NCBI GenBank assembly: GCA_009929055.1
Contig: SABI01000074.1
Span: 1 to 10,452 of the forward strand
DNA: 10,452 bases
Origin: Spirochaetia bacterium
GTDB taxonomy: Bacteria > Spirochaetota > Spirochaetia > Sphaerochaetales > Sphaerochaetaceae
Reading direction: 5' to 3'
Position numbers and translations under genes: made by a program. Positions 1 through 6,859 of this stretch are shown here, in pieces. Each line of letters starts with the position of its first letter. The first letter of the stretch is position 1. The notes beneath the pieces were generated by a model. It worked only from the letters and a program-made list of their open reading frames with translations. It was not told the DNA's origin and did not search any database.

Positions 1-2295
1 CCTATACACCTCCCTCACAGTATAGAACCCATAGAGTACCATTACAATAATGATGAAAAATTCTCTACCATCCTCTGGTACAGAAAAACACTCCCCTTTA
101 ACCTCTTTAGTGCAACAAAACGAAATGTTATTGAATTTGAGGGTGTTGCAACAAGATCTAGTGTATACCTAAATGGAAATCTTGCTTGCATTCACGATGG
201 AGGCTTTACACCATTTACCATAGACATACCACAAGAACTTCTAAACGAAAAGAAAGATATCGTTTTAGTAGTCAAAGCTGATGCGAGTGAAACACTCCCT
301 ATAGCCCCCTATGGGGGAGTAATTGATTATGTAGTCCCTGTTGGAATCTATAGAGAAGTCTTTTTATATATTACAGAAAAAGAGTATATAGAGAATTGCT
401 TTACCTACTCACGAAAAGGGACTTCTTTTGACAAAAGAGAACTCTTAACAGAAGTCACCCTCCATATAGATGAAAAAAAGAGAGAAGAGTATGAAATAGA
501 ACAACTCATCCTTGACCAAGAAAAGAGAGTAATCCACTCATCAACCTTCATCCTCCATGCATCTCTTTGTAAGGAACATTACGAAGTAGAGGGAATAGAA
601 CTTTGGTCAATCAAAACTCCTACTCTCTATACAATTGGGACAATTCTAAAAAAGAGGGGAAAAGAGATAGATAGAGAGGAACACTCCTTTGGGTTTAGAG
701 ATGTTGAGTTTAGGAGTGATGGATTTTTCTTAAATGGGGAATTAGTGAAATTAAGGGGACTTAATAGACATCAACAATATCCCTATGTAGGATTTGCTAT
801 GCCTAAAAGAGGACAACAATCTGATGCTGATTTCTTAAAATATACTCTAGGTGTGCAGATAGTAAGAACAGCACATTACCCTCAAAGTAGACACTTCCTA
901 GATCGATGTGATGAAATAGGACTCCTTGTATTTACAGAAATTCCAGGATGGCAACATATATCAAAAGAAGAACAGTGGAGAAGGGGAGTCCTTTCTCAAC
1001 TTAAAGAGATGATTATTAGAGATAGAAACCACCCTAGTGTTATCCTGTGGGGAGTAAGAATTAACGAGTCAGCAGATGATGATGAGCTCTATGGGCGAAC
1101 GAATGAAGCAAGCCACTTCTTAGACCCCTCTCGTCAAACTGGGGGAGTCCGTAATATTGCCTCCTCTCACTTATTAGAAGATGTCTATACCTATAATGAC
1201 TTCTCAATTCCACACCTTGAAAAAGCAGATAAGATAACAAAGAGAAAAGGAAGTCCCTACCTTGTAAGTGAACACACAGGGCACATGTACCCAGTAAGAC
1301 GAAGTGAAGGAGCTGAAAAGAATACTCACCTTGCACTGCACCACTATCATAAACTCAACTCTCTTTACAAAGAGCATTCTATTAGTGGAGCAATAGGGTG
1401 GTGCATGAGTGACTATCTTACACACCAAGAGTTCGGCTCTCCAGATAATATCTGCTACCACGGAGTGAGTGATCAGTTTAGAATTCTAAAACAAGCAGGC
1501 TACGTGTATGCATCAATGAGTGAAGAGGCACCTGTTCTTTCATTATCAGGAGACTTCTCTATTGGCTCATACCCTGCTCACGCAAGGAGGAACATCTACG
1601 CCTATACTAACTGCGATAGTATCTCTCTCTACTATAACGGAGAGTTTGTAAAAGAATACTTTCCCGATAGAAAAACCTTTTCACATCTTCCTCATCCACC
1701 TATCATCATTGATGATGTGATAGGAAAGCGCTTAGAGAAAGAGACCTCTTTTACTCATAGTGAACAAAAAATCATAAAAAGTATCTTACTCTCCTTAACA
1801 AAGAATCAGATGAACCTCTCCTTGATGAATAAAATCAAGATGTTCTACTTAATGAAAAAGAAACATATGGAATATAAAGATGCCCTCTCTTTTGTAGAAA
1901 AGTACCTCTTTAATTGGACTAAAGGGGAGAATGAGTGGCGCATAGTAGGAATAAAAGATAATAAAGAGGTGAAAGAAATTACATTAGGCCCCATTAAAGA
2001 GACTCACCTCACAATAGAAGCAGATACCTCTACTCTCTTGATCGAAGATACCTATGATCTCACCCGAGTTGTAGTGAAGGAGATAGATCAATATAACAAC
2101 GTGTGTGATTTAAGTAATAAGGCAATAGAGATAGAAACTGATCCTCAATTAACCCTCATTGGACCAAGAGTTGTCTCTTTAATAGGTGGAATAGCTTCCT
2201 TTTATGTAAAAACGAATGGAAGAGAGGGAACAGGAGAGATAAAGGTGAAGTGCGAGAGAGAAAGTGTGCACACCTCAATTGAAGTGAAGAGGTAG
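1..2295 (+). CDS. Glycoside hydrolase family 2 protein, beta-galactosidase-like (5' end outside window)
   Basis: The reading frame is open from base 1 to the TAG at 2293-2295 and shows 764 residues. The first visible residues (IHLPHS..., then WYRKT) match the start of a GH2 sugar-binding domain, so I infer only a few tens of residues are missing. GTG or ATG codons further in, such as the GTG at 745, are internal. Domains in visible numbering are: jelly-roll sugar-binding domain about 1-137 (ending VGIYREVFL), Ig-like domain about 138-235, TIM barrel about 236-500, then C-terminal Ig-like domains, the last about 665-764. The acid/base is probably E356 in WGVRINES and the nucleophile E424 in LVSEHTGHMYP; both are in place. 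GWCMSDY near 466 is also typical of this subfamily. The expected reaction is hydrolysis of a terminal beta-linked sugar, most likely galactose; beta-glucuronidase or another GH2 activity cannot be excluded. No signal peptide can be judged because the start is missing. Confidence 0.9.
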   Translation, partial: PIHLPHSIEPIEYHYNNDEKFSTILWYRKTLPFNLFSATKRNVIEFEGVATRSSVYLNGNLACIHDGGFTPFTIDIPQELLNEKKDIVLVVKADASETLPIAPYGGVIDYVVPVGIYREVFLYITEKEYIENCFTYSRKGTSFDKRELLTEVTLHIDEKKREEYEIEQLILDQEKRVIHSSTFILHASLCKEHYEVEGIELWSIKTPTLYTIGTILKKRGKEIDREEHSFGFRDVEFRSDGFFLNGELVKLRGLNRHQQYPYVGFAMPKRGQQSDADFLKYTLGVQIVRTAHYPQSRHFLDRCDEIGLLVFTEIPGWQHISKEEQWRRGVLSQLKEMIIRDRNHPSVILWGVRINESADDDELYGRTNEASHFLDPSRQTGGVRNIASSHLLEDVYTYNDFSIPHLEKADKITKRKGSPYLVSEHTGHMYPVRRSEGAEKNTHLALHHYHKLNSLYKEHSISGAIGWCMSDYLTHQEFGSPDNICYHGVSDQFRILKQAGYVYASMSEEAPVLSLSGDFSIGSYPAHARRNIYAYTNCDSISLYYNGEFVKEYFPDRKTFSHLPHPPIIIDDVIGKRLEKETSFTHSEQKIIKSILLSLTKNQMNLSLMNKIKMFYLMKKKHMEYKDALSFVEKYLFNWTKGENEWRIVGIKDNKEVKEITLGPIKETHLTIEADTSTLLIEDTYDLTRVVVKEIDQYNNVCDLSNKAIEIETDPQLTLIGPRVVSLIGGIASFYVKTNGREGTGEIKVKCERESVHTSIEVKR

Positions 2296-3036
2296 TTAAT
2301 TAAATATCTTCTTATCTTCAAAGAGGCTTTGAATTGTTGGATAGACTATATCGGCAACTTTACTTAAGTTTTCAATATCATTAGAACCTGTCAAGACTCC
2401 CACTTTATAGCCAGCTTTACCCCGACTTGCATAAACCATGTCGACAGTAGCATCTCCTACTACAATAACTTCACTAGGAGAAAGGGAGAATTTATTACAA
2501 AAAGCTTTAAATGATTGTGGATGAGGCTTCCTCCTATAATGATCATCATAGGTAGAGACCATATCTATATAGGGGAGTATATGAAAGTGGTCGAGGCATA
2601 CTGCAGTACTCTTTTTATTATCACTCGTGACTATTCCAATGATATAGCCCCTCTCTTTAAGTTCTTTGAAAAGGGGGAGAAGGAGGGTTTCATCTGTGTT
2701 TGAAACTAGAGATGCTTTAATAAGATCTTCTGAACCATAGTAACTTGTCTTTAGGGCATTATAGAGCAATTTGTAAGGAATATTTTTTGCTTTACTGAAT
2801 AGAAAGAGACGAACAAGCATCATCACTTTATTATGCATAAAGATTAACCCTTTTGGATTCATCTCTTGTACACCGATGCCAAGAATCTCAAGAAGTTCTA
2901 CCTCTAATTCCTTATCTCCCTCTTTGCCTATTTTCGACAAGATACTCGTAATAGCTTCCCTCATTACAGGTGCCCATACAGTATAATAGTCAAAAAGAGT
3001 GCCGTCCTTATCGAATATAATCCCTTTGTATTCCAT
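2296..3036 (-). CDS. HAD-superfamily phosphatase, phosphoglycolate phosphatase-like (subclass I)
   Basis: The four HAD motifs are present in order. FDKDGTLFD near the N-terminus carries the nucleophilic Asp and the general acid/base Asp, IVTSD carries the Ser/Thr of motif II, RKPHP the Lys of motif III, and VVGDATVDM the Mg-binding acids of motif IV. The helical segment between motifs I and II is a C1-type cap. The protein (246 residues) should be a cytoplasmic Mg-dependent phosphatase for a small phosphorylated metabolite; the substrate cannot be read from sequence. I chose ATG 3036 because MEYKGIIFDKDGT is the usual family start. An in-frame GTG at 3054 would add six residues, and neither start has a clear Shine-Dalgarno. 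The gene follows the DeoR gene by 54 bp on the same strand, suggesting co-transcription and perhaps disposal of a sugar-phosphate by-product (inference). Its stop abuts the stop of the GH2 gene. Confidence 0.87.
   Translation of the reverse strand: MEYKGIIFDKDGTLFDYYTVWAPVMREAITSILSKIGKEGDKELEVELLEILGIGVQEMNPKGLIFMHNKVMMLVRLFLFSKAKNIPYKLLYNALKTSYYGSEDLIKASLVSNTDETLLLPLFKELKERGYIIGIVTSDNKKSTAVCLDHFHILPYIDMVSTYDDHYRRKPHPQSFKAFCNKFSLSPSEVIVVGDATVDMVYASRGKAGYKVGVLTGSNDIENLSKVADIVYPTIQSLFEDKKIFN
2317..2333 (+). terminator. Weak candidate terminator for the GH2 gene, inside the HAD gene
   Basis: A perfect inverted repeat TTCAAAG-AGG-CTTTGAA begins 22 nt after the GH2 stop codon and is followed by TTGTT. 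The stem is AT-rich and the T-tract is short, so this is a possible rather than likely intrinsic terminator. It is the best hairpin I found just beyond the GH2 stop. It lies entirely within the 3' end of the convergent HAD coding sequence. Confidence 0.25.
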
Positions 3037-3090
3037 GATGATGAAATGTAGCACAGTTAGTGGAAATTGACTATAGAGGTGTTTTGCTTA

Positions 3091-3852
3091 TCATGTAACA
3101 ACGAGGGTAGTTTTTCCTTTAATTGAAGAAGCACACTCTTCGCTAAGCCCTTTATCAGTAATGATAATGTCAAAATCTTCAATGTTTGCAAAATGATTAG
3201 GCTTTATTACATCAAACTTTGATGAGTCTGCAACAAGAATACTCATCTTAGAGGACTTAAGGGCTGTGTGTTTAATTAATCGTTCAAAATAGGCAGAACA
3301 GGTAATCCCAAGGGTAGAACTTACCCCATTAGCTGTAATGAAGGCAATATTTACCCTGTTTTGTTTGAGTAGTTCAAGGCCCTCATTACTCTCAAAACTC
3401 ATTGAACTCTCATGGTAATGCCCCCCTGAGAGGATAAGGGTGCAGTTAGGTTTTTTTGCAATAATAGTGGCAATATTTAGGGCATAACAGACAATAGTGA
3501 GGGGCATATTAGTTGGAAGGAATGTGGCAATTAACTCCCCAGTAGAGCCTGCATCAATGATGATGCTATCATTAGGTTTAATATAGGTAATCGCTTGAAG
3601 GGCTATCTTCTCTTTCTCATGGAGGTGAGAGGTGCGAGCAATAATTGTCTTATAATCATCGCTATGGTGTTGAGCGTTATAAATCACCCCACCATGAATC
3701 ACATTAAGAATCTCCTCTTCCTCCAATGTTTTTACATCGCGCCTTATTGTCATATGGGAGACGTTCAGAACTTCAACAAGTTCTTGAATTGTAGCAGATG
3801 TGTTTATTTTAATGTAATCGGTTATCTTTTCTAAGCGCTCACTTTTTATCAT
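3091..3852 (-). CDS. DeoR-family transcriptional repressor
   Basis: This 253-residue protein has the DeoR layout. An N-terminal winged HTH spans about 6-57, with VSHMTIRRDVKTLEEE as the recognition region and the family hallmark HGG just after it. A C-terminal DeoRC sensor domain related to the ribose-5-phosphate isomerase fold has IIDAGSTGELIA as the phosphosugar-binding loop, followed by ADSSKF and TDKGL. Family members usually repress sugar-catabolic genes until a phosphorylated pathway intermediate binds. The ATG at 3852 is supported by AGGAG (3859-3863, minus strand) at six-base spacing. The gene is divergent from the aldolase-kinase cluster and shares with it a 256-bp control region holding two identical-arm palindromes, so autoregulation and control of that cluster are the likely roles. 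The effector is probably a ketose-1-phosphate or DHAP-like compound (inference). Confidence 0.92.
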   Translation of the reverse strand: MIKSERLEKITDYIKINTSATIQELVEVLNVSHMTIRRDVKTLEEEEILNVIHGGVIYNAQHHSDDYKTIIARTSHLHEKEKIALQAITYIKPNDSIIIDAGSTGELIATFLPTNMPLTIVCYALNIATIIAKKPNCTLILSGGHYHESSMSFESNEGLELLKQNRVNIAFITANGVSSTLGITCSAYFERLIKHTALKSSKMSILVADSSKFDVIKPNHFANIEDFDIIITDKGLSEECASSIKGKTTLVVT

Positions 3853-3883
3853 TACTTTCTCCTACTATCTCCCTCTGATTATG

Positions 3884-3892
3884 AGTATACCA
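3884..3892 (-). promoter_or_regulatory. Extended -10 promoter for the DeoR gene
   Basis: On the minus strand the sequence reads TGG-TATACT, an extended -10 element (TGN plus five of six consensus bases). It would place transcription start near 3877, giving a leader of about 25 nt containing the AGGAG of the repressor gene. The -35 region is poor (TTTATC at 17-bp spacing), which is common when a TGN extension is present. The assignment rests on motif match and position only. Confidence 0.5.
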
Positions 3893-3901
3893 GTATTGTA
3901 T

Positions 3902-3986
3902 TCATTGATAAAGAAAATAAGGTTAAAATATTAACAAATATTCAAAAACACCTACTTATCTAACTAGGTAACTTCATCATTGATAA
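3902..3986. repeat. Direct repeat pair TCATTGATAA in the divergent control region
   Basis: The ten-base word TCATTGATAA occurs at 3902-3911 and again at 3977-3986, with start points 75 bp apart, close to seven helical turns. Both copies continue into similar A-rich sequence. One copy lies just upstream of the repressor's -10 region and the other about 33 bp upstream of the aldolase -35. A second regulator's binding site is one possibility; chance in AT-rich DNA is another. Confidence 0.35.
3922..3935. promoter_or_regulatory. Putative DeoR operator O1
   Basis: GTTAA-AATA-TTAAC is a palindrome with perfect five-base arms and a four-base centre. It lies about 45-58 bp upstream of the predicted start of the repressor transcript. 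The arms are identical to those of O2 at 4058-4071, and centre-to-centre distance is 136 bp, near thirteen helical turns, which would allow looping. Part of it (AATATTAACAAA, 3927-3938) is also repeated exactly at 4043-4054. Confidence 0.55.
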
Positions 3987-4018
3987 GAATATCTCCAAAA
4001 TATTACCATAAATAGGGT

Positions 4019-4047
4019 TTGACAGAGTATATTGAATAGTATAATAT
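4019..4047 (+). promoter_or_regulatory. Sigma-70-type promoter of the aldolase-kinase cluster
   Basis: A perfect -35 TTGACA is at 4019-4024. A perfect TATAAT at 4040-4045 gives a short 15-bp spacer; the overlapping TAATAT at 4042-4047 gives the ideal 17 bp. Transcription would start near 4052-4054, leaving a leader of about 55 nt before the aldolase start. Near-consensus elements suggest a strong basal promoter that needs repression, which fits the operator palindrome just downstream. Confidence 0.75.
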
Positions 4048-4057
4048 TAACAAACAA

Positions 4058-4071
4058 GTTAAATAATTAAC
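4058..4071. promoter_or_regulatory. Putative DeoR operator O2
   Basis: GTTAA-ATAA-TTAAC has the same arms and spacing as O1. It would occupy about +6 to +19 of the aldolase transcript, a standard place for a repressor to block initiation or clearance. An additional half-site, TTAAC, is at 4047-4051, overlapping the end of the -10 region. Confidence 0.6.
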
Positions 4072-4097
4072 ATTTCAAAGACAATCACACACTCAAT

Positions 4098-4102
4098 AGG
4101 AG
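4098..4102 (+). promoter_or_regulatory. Shine-Dalgarno of the aldolase gene
   Basis: AGGAG sits six bases before the ATG at 4109 and fixes that start codon. The same AGGAG core precedes the DeoR, kinase and AsnRS genes. Confidence 0.75.
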
Positions 4103-4108
4103 ATAGAA

Positions 4109-4771
4109 ATGAGCATTGAACAGGTAAAAAAATCATTCAAACAGCAGGTTGTTGACGCTGGAAACAAAATGGTGGCTCTAGGGTTAACAGTAGGAACATG
4201 GGGAAATATTAGTATTAGAGATACTGAAACAGGACTCATTTACATTAAACCAAGTGGGATGCCCTATGATGAAATTACAACTGATGACATCGTGGTGATG
4301 AATAGTGAAATGGAGATTATTGAAGGAACTCGTAAACCATCAATAGAATTTGCCCTCCATATCTCTATTATGAATCATAGAAAAGATGTCAATACTGTTA
4401 TTCATACCCATCCTATTTACTCAACAGCATTTTCTGTAGCTCGTAAAGATATTCCAGGGATTAGTGAAGATTTTGTCCAGATTGTAGGGGATAAAGTAAT
4501 CAACTGTGAATACTCTCTTCCAGGGACACCTGAATTAGCAAAAAATGTAGTGATAGGGCTTGGAGATAGGAATGCAGTAATGATACCAAACCATGGGACA
4601 GTTTGTGTTGGCTCTGATGTCCCCTCTGCCTTAAAAATATGTCACGTTGTCGAAAAATCGGCACAAACGTATATTCTTGCCTCTATTATTGGAGTTCCTG
4701 TAGAAATTTCTCCAGAAGATAAAAAAGCAATGCAACACTTTGCTAAAAACTTCTACGGACAAGGAAAATAG
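4109..4771 (+). CDS. fucA: Class II aldolase, L-fuculose-1-phosphate aldolase (FucA) type
   Basis: This 220-residue cytoplasmic enzyme belongs to the class II aldolase/adducin family. The zinc-binding histidines are H99 and H101 in IHTHP and H162 in NHGTV, and the catalytic acid is E80 in KPSIE. Spacing of these four residues (19, 2, 61) equals that of E. coli FucA (E73, H92, H94, H155). It differs from rhamnulose-1-phosphate aldolase RhaD, which is longer (about 274 residues). A catalytic Glu rather than Asp at position 80 argues against the related ribulose-5-phosphate 4-epimerases. GTWGNIS (29-35) and KPSGMP (47-52) fit the phosphate-binding loops. The expected reaction is cleavage of a ketose-1-phosphate to DHAP and L-lactaldehyde. 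It is the first gene after the regulated promoter and is followed by a sugar kinase, as in a deoxy-sugar pathway. The exact sugar (fuculose, rhamnulose or another ketose) is not proven. Confidence 0.87.
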   Translation: MSIEQVKKSFKQQVVDAGNKMVALGLTVGTWGNISIRDTETGLIYIKPSGMPYDEITTDDIVVMNSEMEIIEGTRKPSIEFALHISIMNHRKDVNTVIHTHPIYSTAFSVARKDIPGISEDFVQIVGDKVINCEYSLPGTPELAKNVVIGLGDRNAVMIPNHGTVCVGSDVPSALKICHVVEKSAQTYILASIIGVPVEISPEDKKAMQHFAKNFYGQGK

Positions 4772-4832
4772 GTAGACCTCTATAGCTTCTTTCCCTTAAT
4801 GTATTCATACCTGAGATAACAAAACCTTTTAT

Positions 4833-4850
4833 AGGAGTCAATGGATTATG
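4833..4850 (+). promoter_or_regulatory. Shine-Dalgarno and competing start codons of the kinase gene
   Basis: AGGAG at 4833-4837 lies ten bases before the kinase ATG at 4848. A nearer out-of-frame ATG at 4841, only three bases from AGGAG, opens a four-codon frame (ATG GAT TAT GGC TAA) that ends at 4855, overlapping the true start. Only the frame from 4848 gives the FGGY protein, so that start is secure. Whether the mini-frame is translated is unknown. Confidence 0.55.
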
Positions 4851-6296
4851 GCTAAAACAGAACACTACATAGGATTTGATTGTGGAAACTCTTCTATTAG
4901 AACCGTCCTCGGTTCATATGATGGGAAACATATTACAACCAAAGTCATCCATCAAGTCCCCAATAGGGCAATGAAAGGATCTAGGTATGAGTTTTGGGGC
5001 ATCTTATATATCTTCTATGAGATGCAAAAGGGATTTAAGCTTGCCCTCGATGAGGCCCCAGAAGCCCTCTCTTTTGGAATCTCTACATGGGGAATTGACT
5101 TTGGTCTCCTTGGAGCCTCTAAAGAATTATTAACCAATCCCCTCTGCTATAGAAATCCTCTTGGAAAGATAGGCCTCGATGGCATTGATCAATCGCTAAA
5201 AGATGAGATGTTTTACCTTACTGGAATACAAAACCACATCATGAATTCCCTCTACCAAATTCTAGGAATACGCAAGGAGCTACCAGAGTACCTCCACTGT
5301 GCTAAACATCTTCTCCTTATACCCGACTTGCTCAACTATTTATTTACTGGTGAAATGAATAGTGAAGCCTCTATTACAAGTACAACGCAGCTGTTAGATA
5401 TGAGAACTCAGAATTACTGCACTTCTCTCTTTGAAAAACTAGAACTTGATCAAGATCTCTTTGCCCCCCTCATCTCTCATACCTCTATAAGGGGCCTCTT
5501 ACGGGAAGACCTCGCCACTCTTTTTGCCTCTTCAAGAATTCCTAGCGTGTGTGTCCCGTCTCACGACACAGCTTCAGCGGTAGTAGCAGTGCCGAGTGAA
5601 GAAGATGATTTTGTCTTCATCAGTAGTGGAACATGGTCTCTTATTGGCACTGAGCTTAGTGAGCCTATTATCAACGAAGAGGTCCATCATTCTGGCTTTA
5701 CAAATGAGGGAGGAGCCCTTGGTACCATCACCTTACTAAAAAACTCAGCAGGGATGCATATCCTTGAACACATTAAAAGAGAGATGGAATTTAATGACTC
5801 TACCCCTTATTCCTGGGATGACCTTATTGACCTCTCAAGGCCTTTCTTAGAGAGTAATGAACATATTCTCTTTGATCCAAATGATGAATCCCTCTTTAAC
5901 CCAAAATCGATGATAAAGGCAATAAAAGAGATTACCACATTCTCCTCACTTGGCCCTATTATAGCTTCAGCATACTGCTCATTAGTGAATAGCTATGTCT
6001 CTACCATAAGAGAAATTGAACACATTACAGGAAACACCTATGAAGTAATCCACATCATTGGAGGTGGAGCAAGGAACGACCATCTCAATCAAATGACAGC
6101 AAACCTAGCAAATAAGAGAGTCATTGCAGGACCAGTAGAGGCAACTAGCCTTGGAATTACTGCAATGCAGATTCTTCACACTCATCCAACACTTACCATA
6201 AAAGAGATACGAAGAATCATAAAGAATTCATCCCACTTAGTAGAGTACGAACCTAAAGAGAATATGGTATTTCTTGACCACCATCCTCCCTTTTAG
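4848..6296 (+). CDS. FGGY carbohydrate kinase, rhamnulokinase (RhaB)-like
   Basis: This 482-residue cytoplasmic kinase has the two actin-like ATPase domains of the FGGY family and a length close to E. coli RhaB (489). Visible RhaB-like signatures are IGFDCGNSS (8-16) at the N-terminal phosphate loop, STWGIDFG (79-86), LTGIQ (124-128), LLLIPDLLNYLFTGE (155-169), SHDTASAV (238-245) with the likely catalytic base D240, SSGTWSLIG (259-267), FTNEGG (284-289), IIGGGARN (413-420) and GPVEATSLG (428-436). The reaction is ATP-dependent phosphorylation of a ketose, giving the ketose-1-phosphate that the preceding aldolase would split. RhaB enzymes can accept L-fuculose as well as L-rhamnulose, so the FucA-type partner leaves the substrate open. 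It lies 76 bp after the aldolase with no convincing terminator or promoter between, so one operon is likely. Confidence 0.87.
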   Translation: MAKTEHYIGFDCGNSSIRTVLGSYDGKHITTKVIHQVPNRAMKGSRYEFWGILYIFYEMQKGFKLALDEAPEALSFGISTWGIDFGLLGASKELLTNPLCYRNPLGKIGLDGIDQSLKDEMFYLTGIQNHIMNSLYQILGIRKELPEYLHCAKHLLLIPDLLNYLFTGEMNSEASITSTTQLLDMRTQNYCTSLFEKLELDQDLFAPLISHTSIRGLLREDLATLFASSRIPSVCVPSHDTASAVVAVPSEEDDFVFISSGTWSLIGTELSEPIINEEVHHSGFTNEGGALGTITLLKNSAGMHILEHIKREMEFNDSTPYSWDDLIDLSRPFLESNEHILFDPNDESLFNPKSMIKAIKEITTFSSLGPIIASAYCSLVNSYVSTIREIEHITGNTYEVIHIIGGGARNDHLNQMTANLANKRVIAGPVEATSLGITAMQILHTHPTLTIKEIRRIIKNSSHLVEYEPKENMVFLDHHPPF

Positions 6297-6310
6297 GTAG
6301 AGTAGGCTAT

Positions 6311-6823
6311 ATGAATGATGAAAAAGATTTTCAACATGTTCTTATCTTTGTCGATGCTGACTCATGCCCAAAAGCTTTAAGGAGTATTATCCTAAAGGCA
6401 GTAGTGAGAAGAAAAATTCCTAGTGTCTTTGTTGCCGACAGAGTACTACCTGATGTAGTGAAAGTTGAAAATGGATTTAAAGATAATAAAGACCCATTTC
6501 TTGTAAAGATGATTGTAGTAGAAAAAGGGGATGATAGTGCTGATGATGAGCTTGTTATTATTAGTAGGCCAGGAGCCCTTGCTGTCACACGAGATGTAAT
6601 ATTAGCCGACCGTCTTGCTGAAAAAGGGTTAACAGTCTTAGATGACAGGGGAGGTGTTTTTACCTCTCAAAATGTTAAAGAGCGCCTCTCTATAAGAAAT
6701 ATGATGAGTGAACTCCGAGAATATGATATCTACTCTGAAAAAACAAAACCAATGGGACCTAAAGAAATTCAACTTTTTGCCAATGCTCTCGACAGAGAAA
6801 TTACAAAAATAACCAAACAATAG
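6311..6823 (+). CDS. DUF188 / UPF0178 (YaiI/YqxD) family protein
   Basis: The 170-residue protein carries the family signatures: FVDADSCP (13-20), ISRPGALAVTRDVILADRL (84-102) corresponding to the conserved GD.VIT.DIPLA region, and LDDRGGVFTSQNVKERLSIR (110-129). The fold is PIN/NYN-nuclease-like with conserved Asp residues (D15, D17, D95), which suggests RNA processing, but no function is firmly established for the family. It is somewhat longer than the usual 150 residues because of a short N-terminal extension and an acidic insertion near 70-80. The gene begins 14 bp after the kinase stop, behind a weak ribosome site (AGTAGG). It is probably read from the same transcript, although a role in sugar catabolism is not evident. 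Confidence 0.85.
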   Translation: MNDEKDFQHVLIFVDADSCPKALRSIILKAVVRRKIPSVFVADRVLPDVVKVENGFKDNKDPFLVKMIVVEKGDDSADDELVIISRPGALAVTRDVILADRLAEKGLTVLDDRGGVFTSQNVKERLSIRNMMSELREYDIYSEKTKPMGPKEIQLFANALDREITKITKQ

Positions 6824-6859
6824 AGAAGCAGAAATCATACCTAATGGGTATTCTTTAAT

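Noticed and set aside
305..317. CCCCC-TAT-GGGGG hairpin in AT-rich DNA
   Set aside because: It encodes the conserved Pro-Tyr-Gly-Gly stretch of the GH2 protein, has no T-tract, and the stem is only five pairs. It is best explained by coding constraint.
1061..1461. Open frames antisense to the GH2 gene
   Set aside because: The translations have no recognisable family, and they overlap the active-site region of a certain gene on the other strand. They are shadows.
745..2295. GTG at 745 as the start of the GH2 gene
   Set aside because: The same frame is open back to base 1 and upstream residues form the sugar-binding and Ig-like domains of GH2. The 745 codon is internal, in the strand leading into the TIM barrel.
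3595..3834. Open frame antisense to the DeoR gene
   Set aside because: It lies opposite the HTH-coding part, shows no domain features and has no convincing ribosome site.
4772..4847. Possible terminator or second promoter between aldolase and kinase
   Set aside because: Only a four-base inverted repeat (AGGT-AG-ACCT) and no paired -35/-10 were found; read-through as one operon is simpler.
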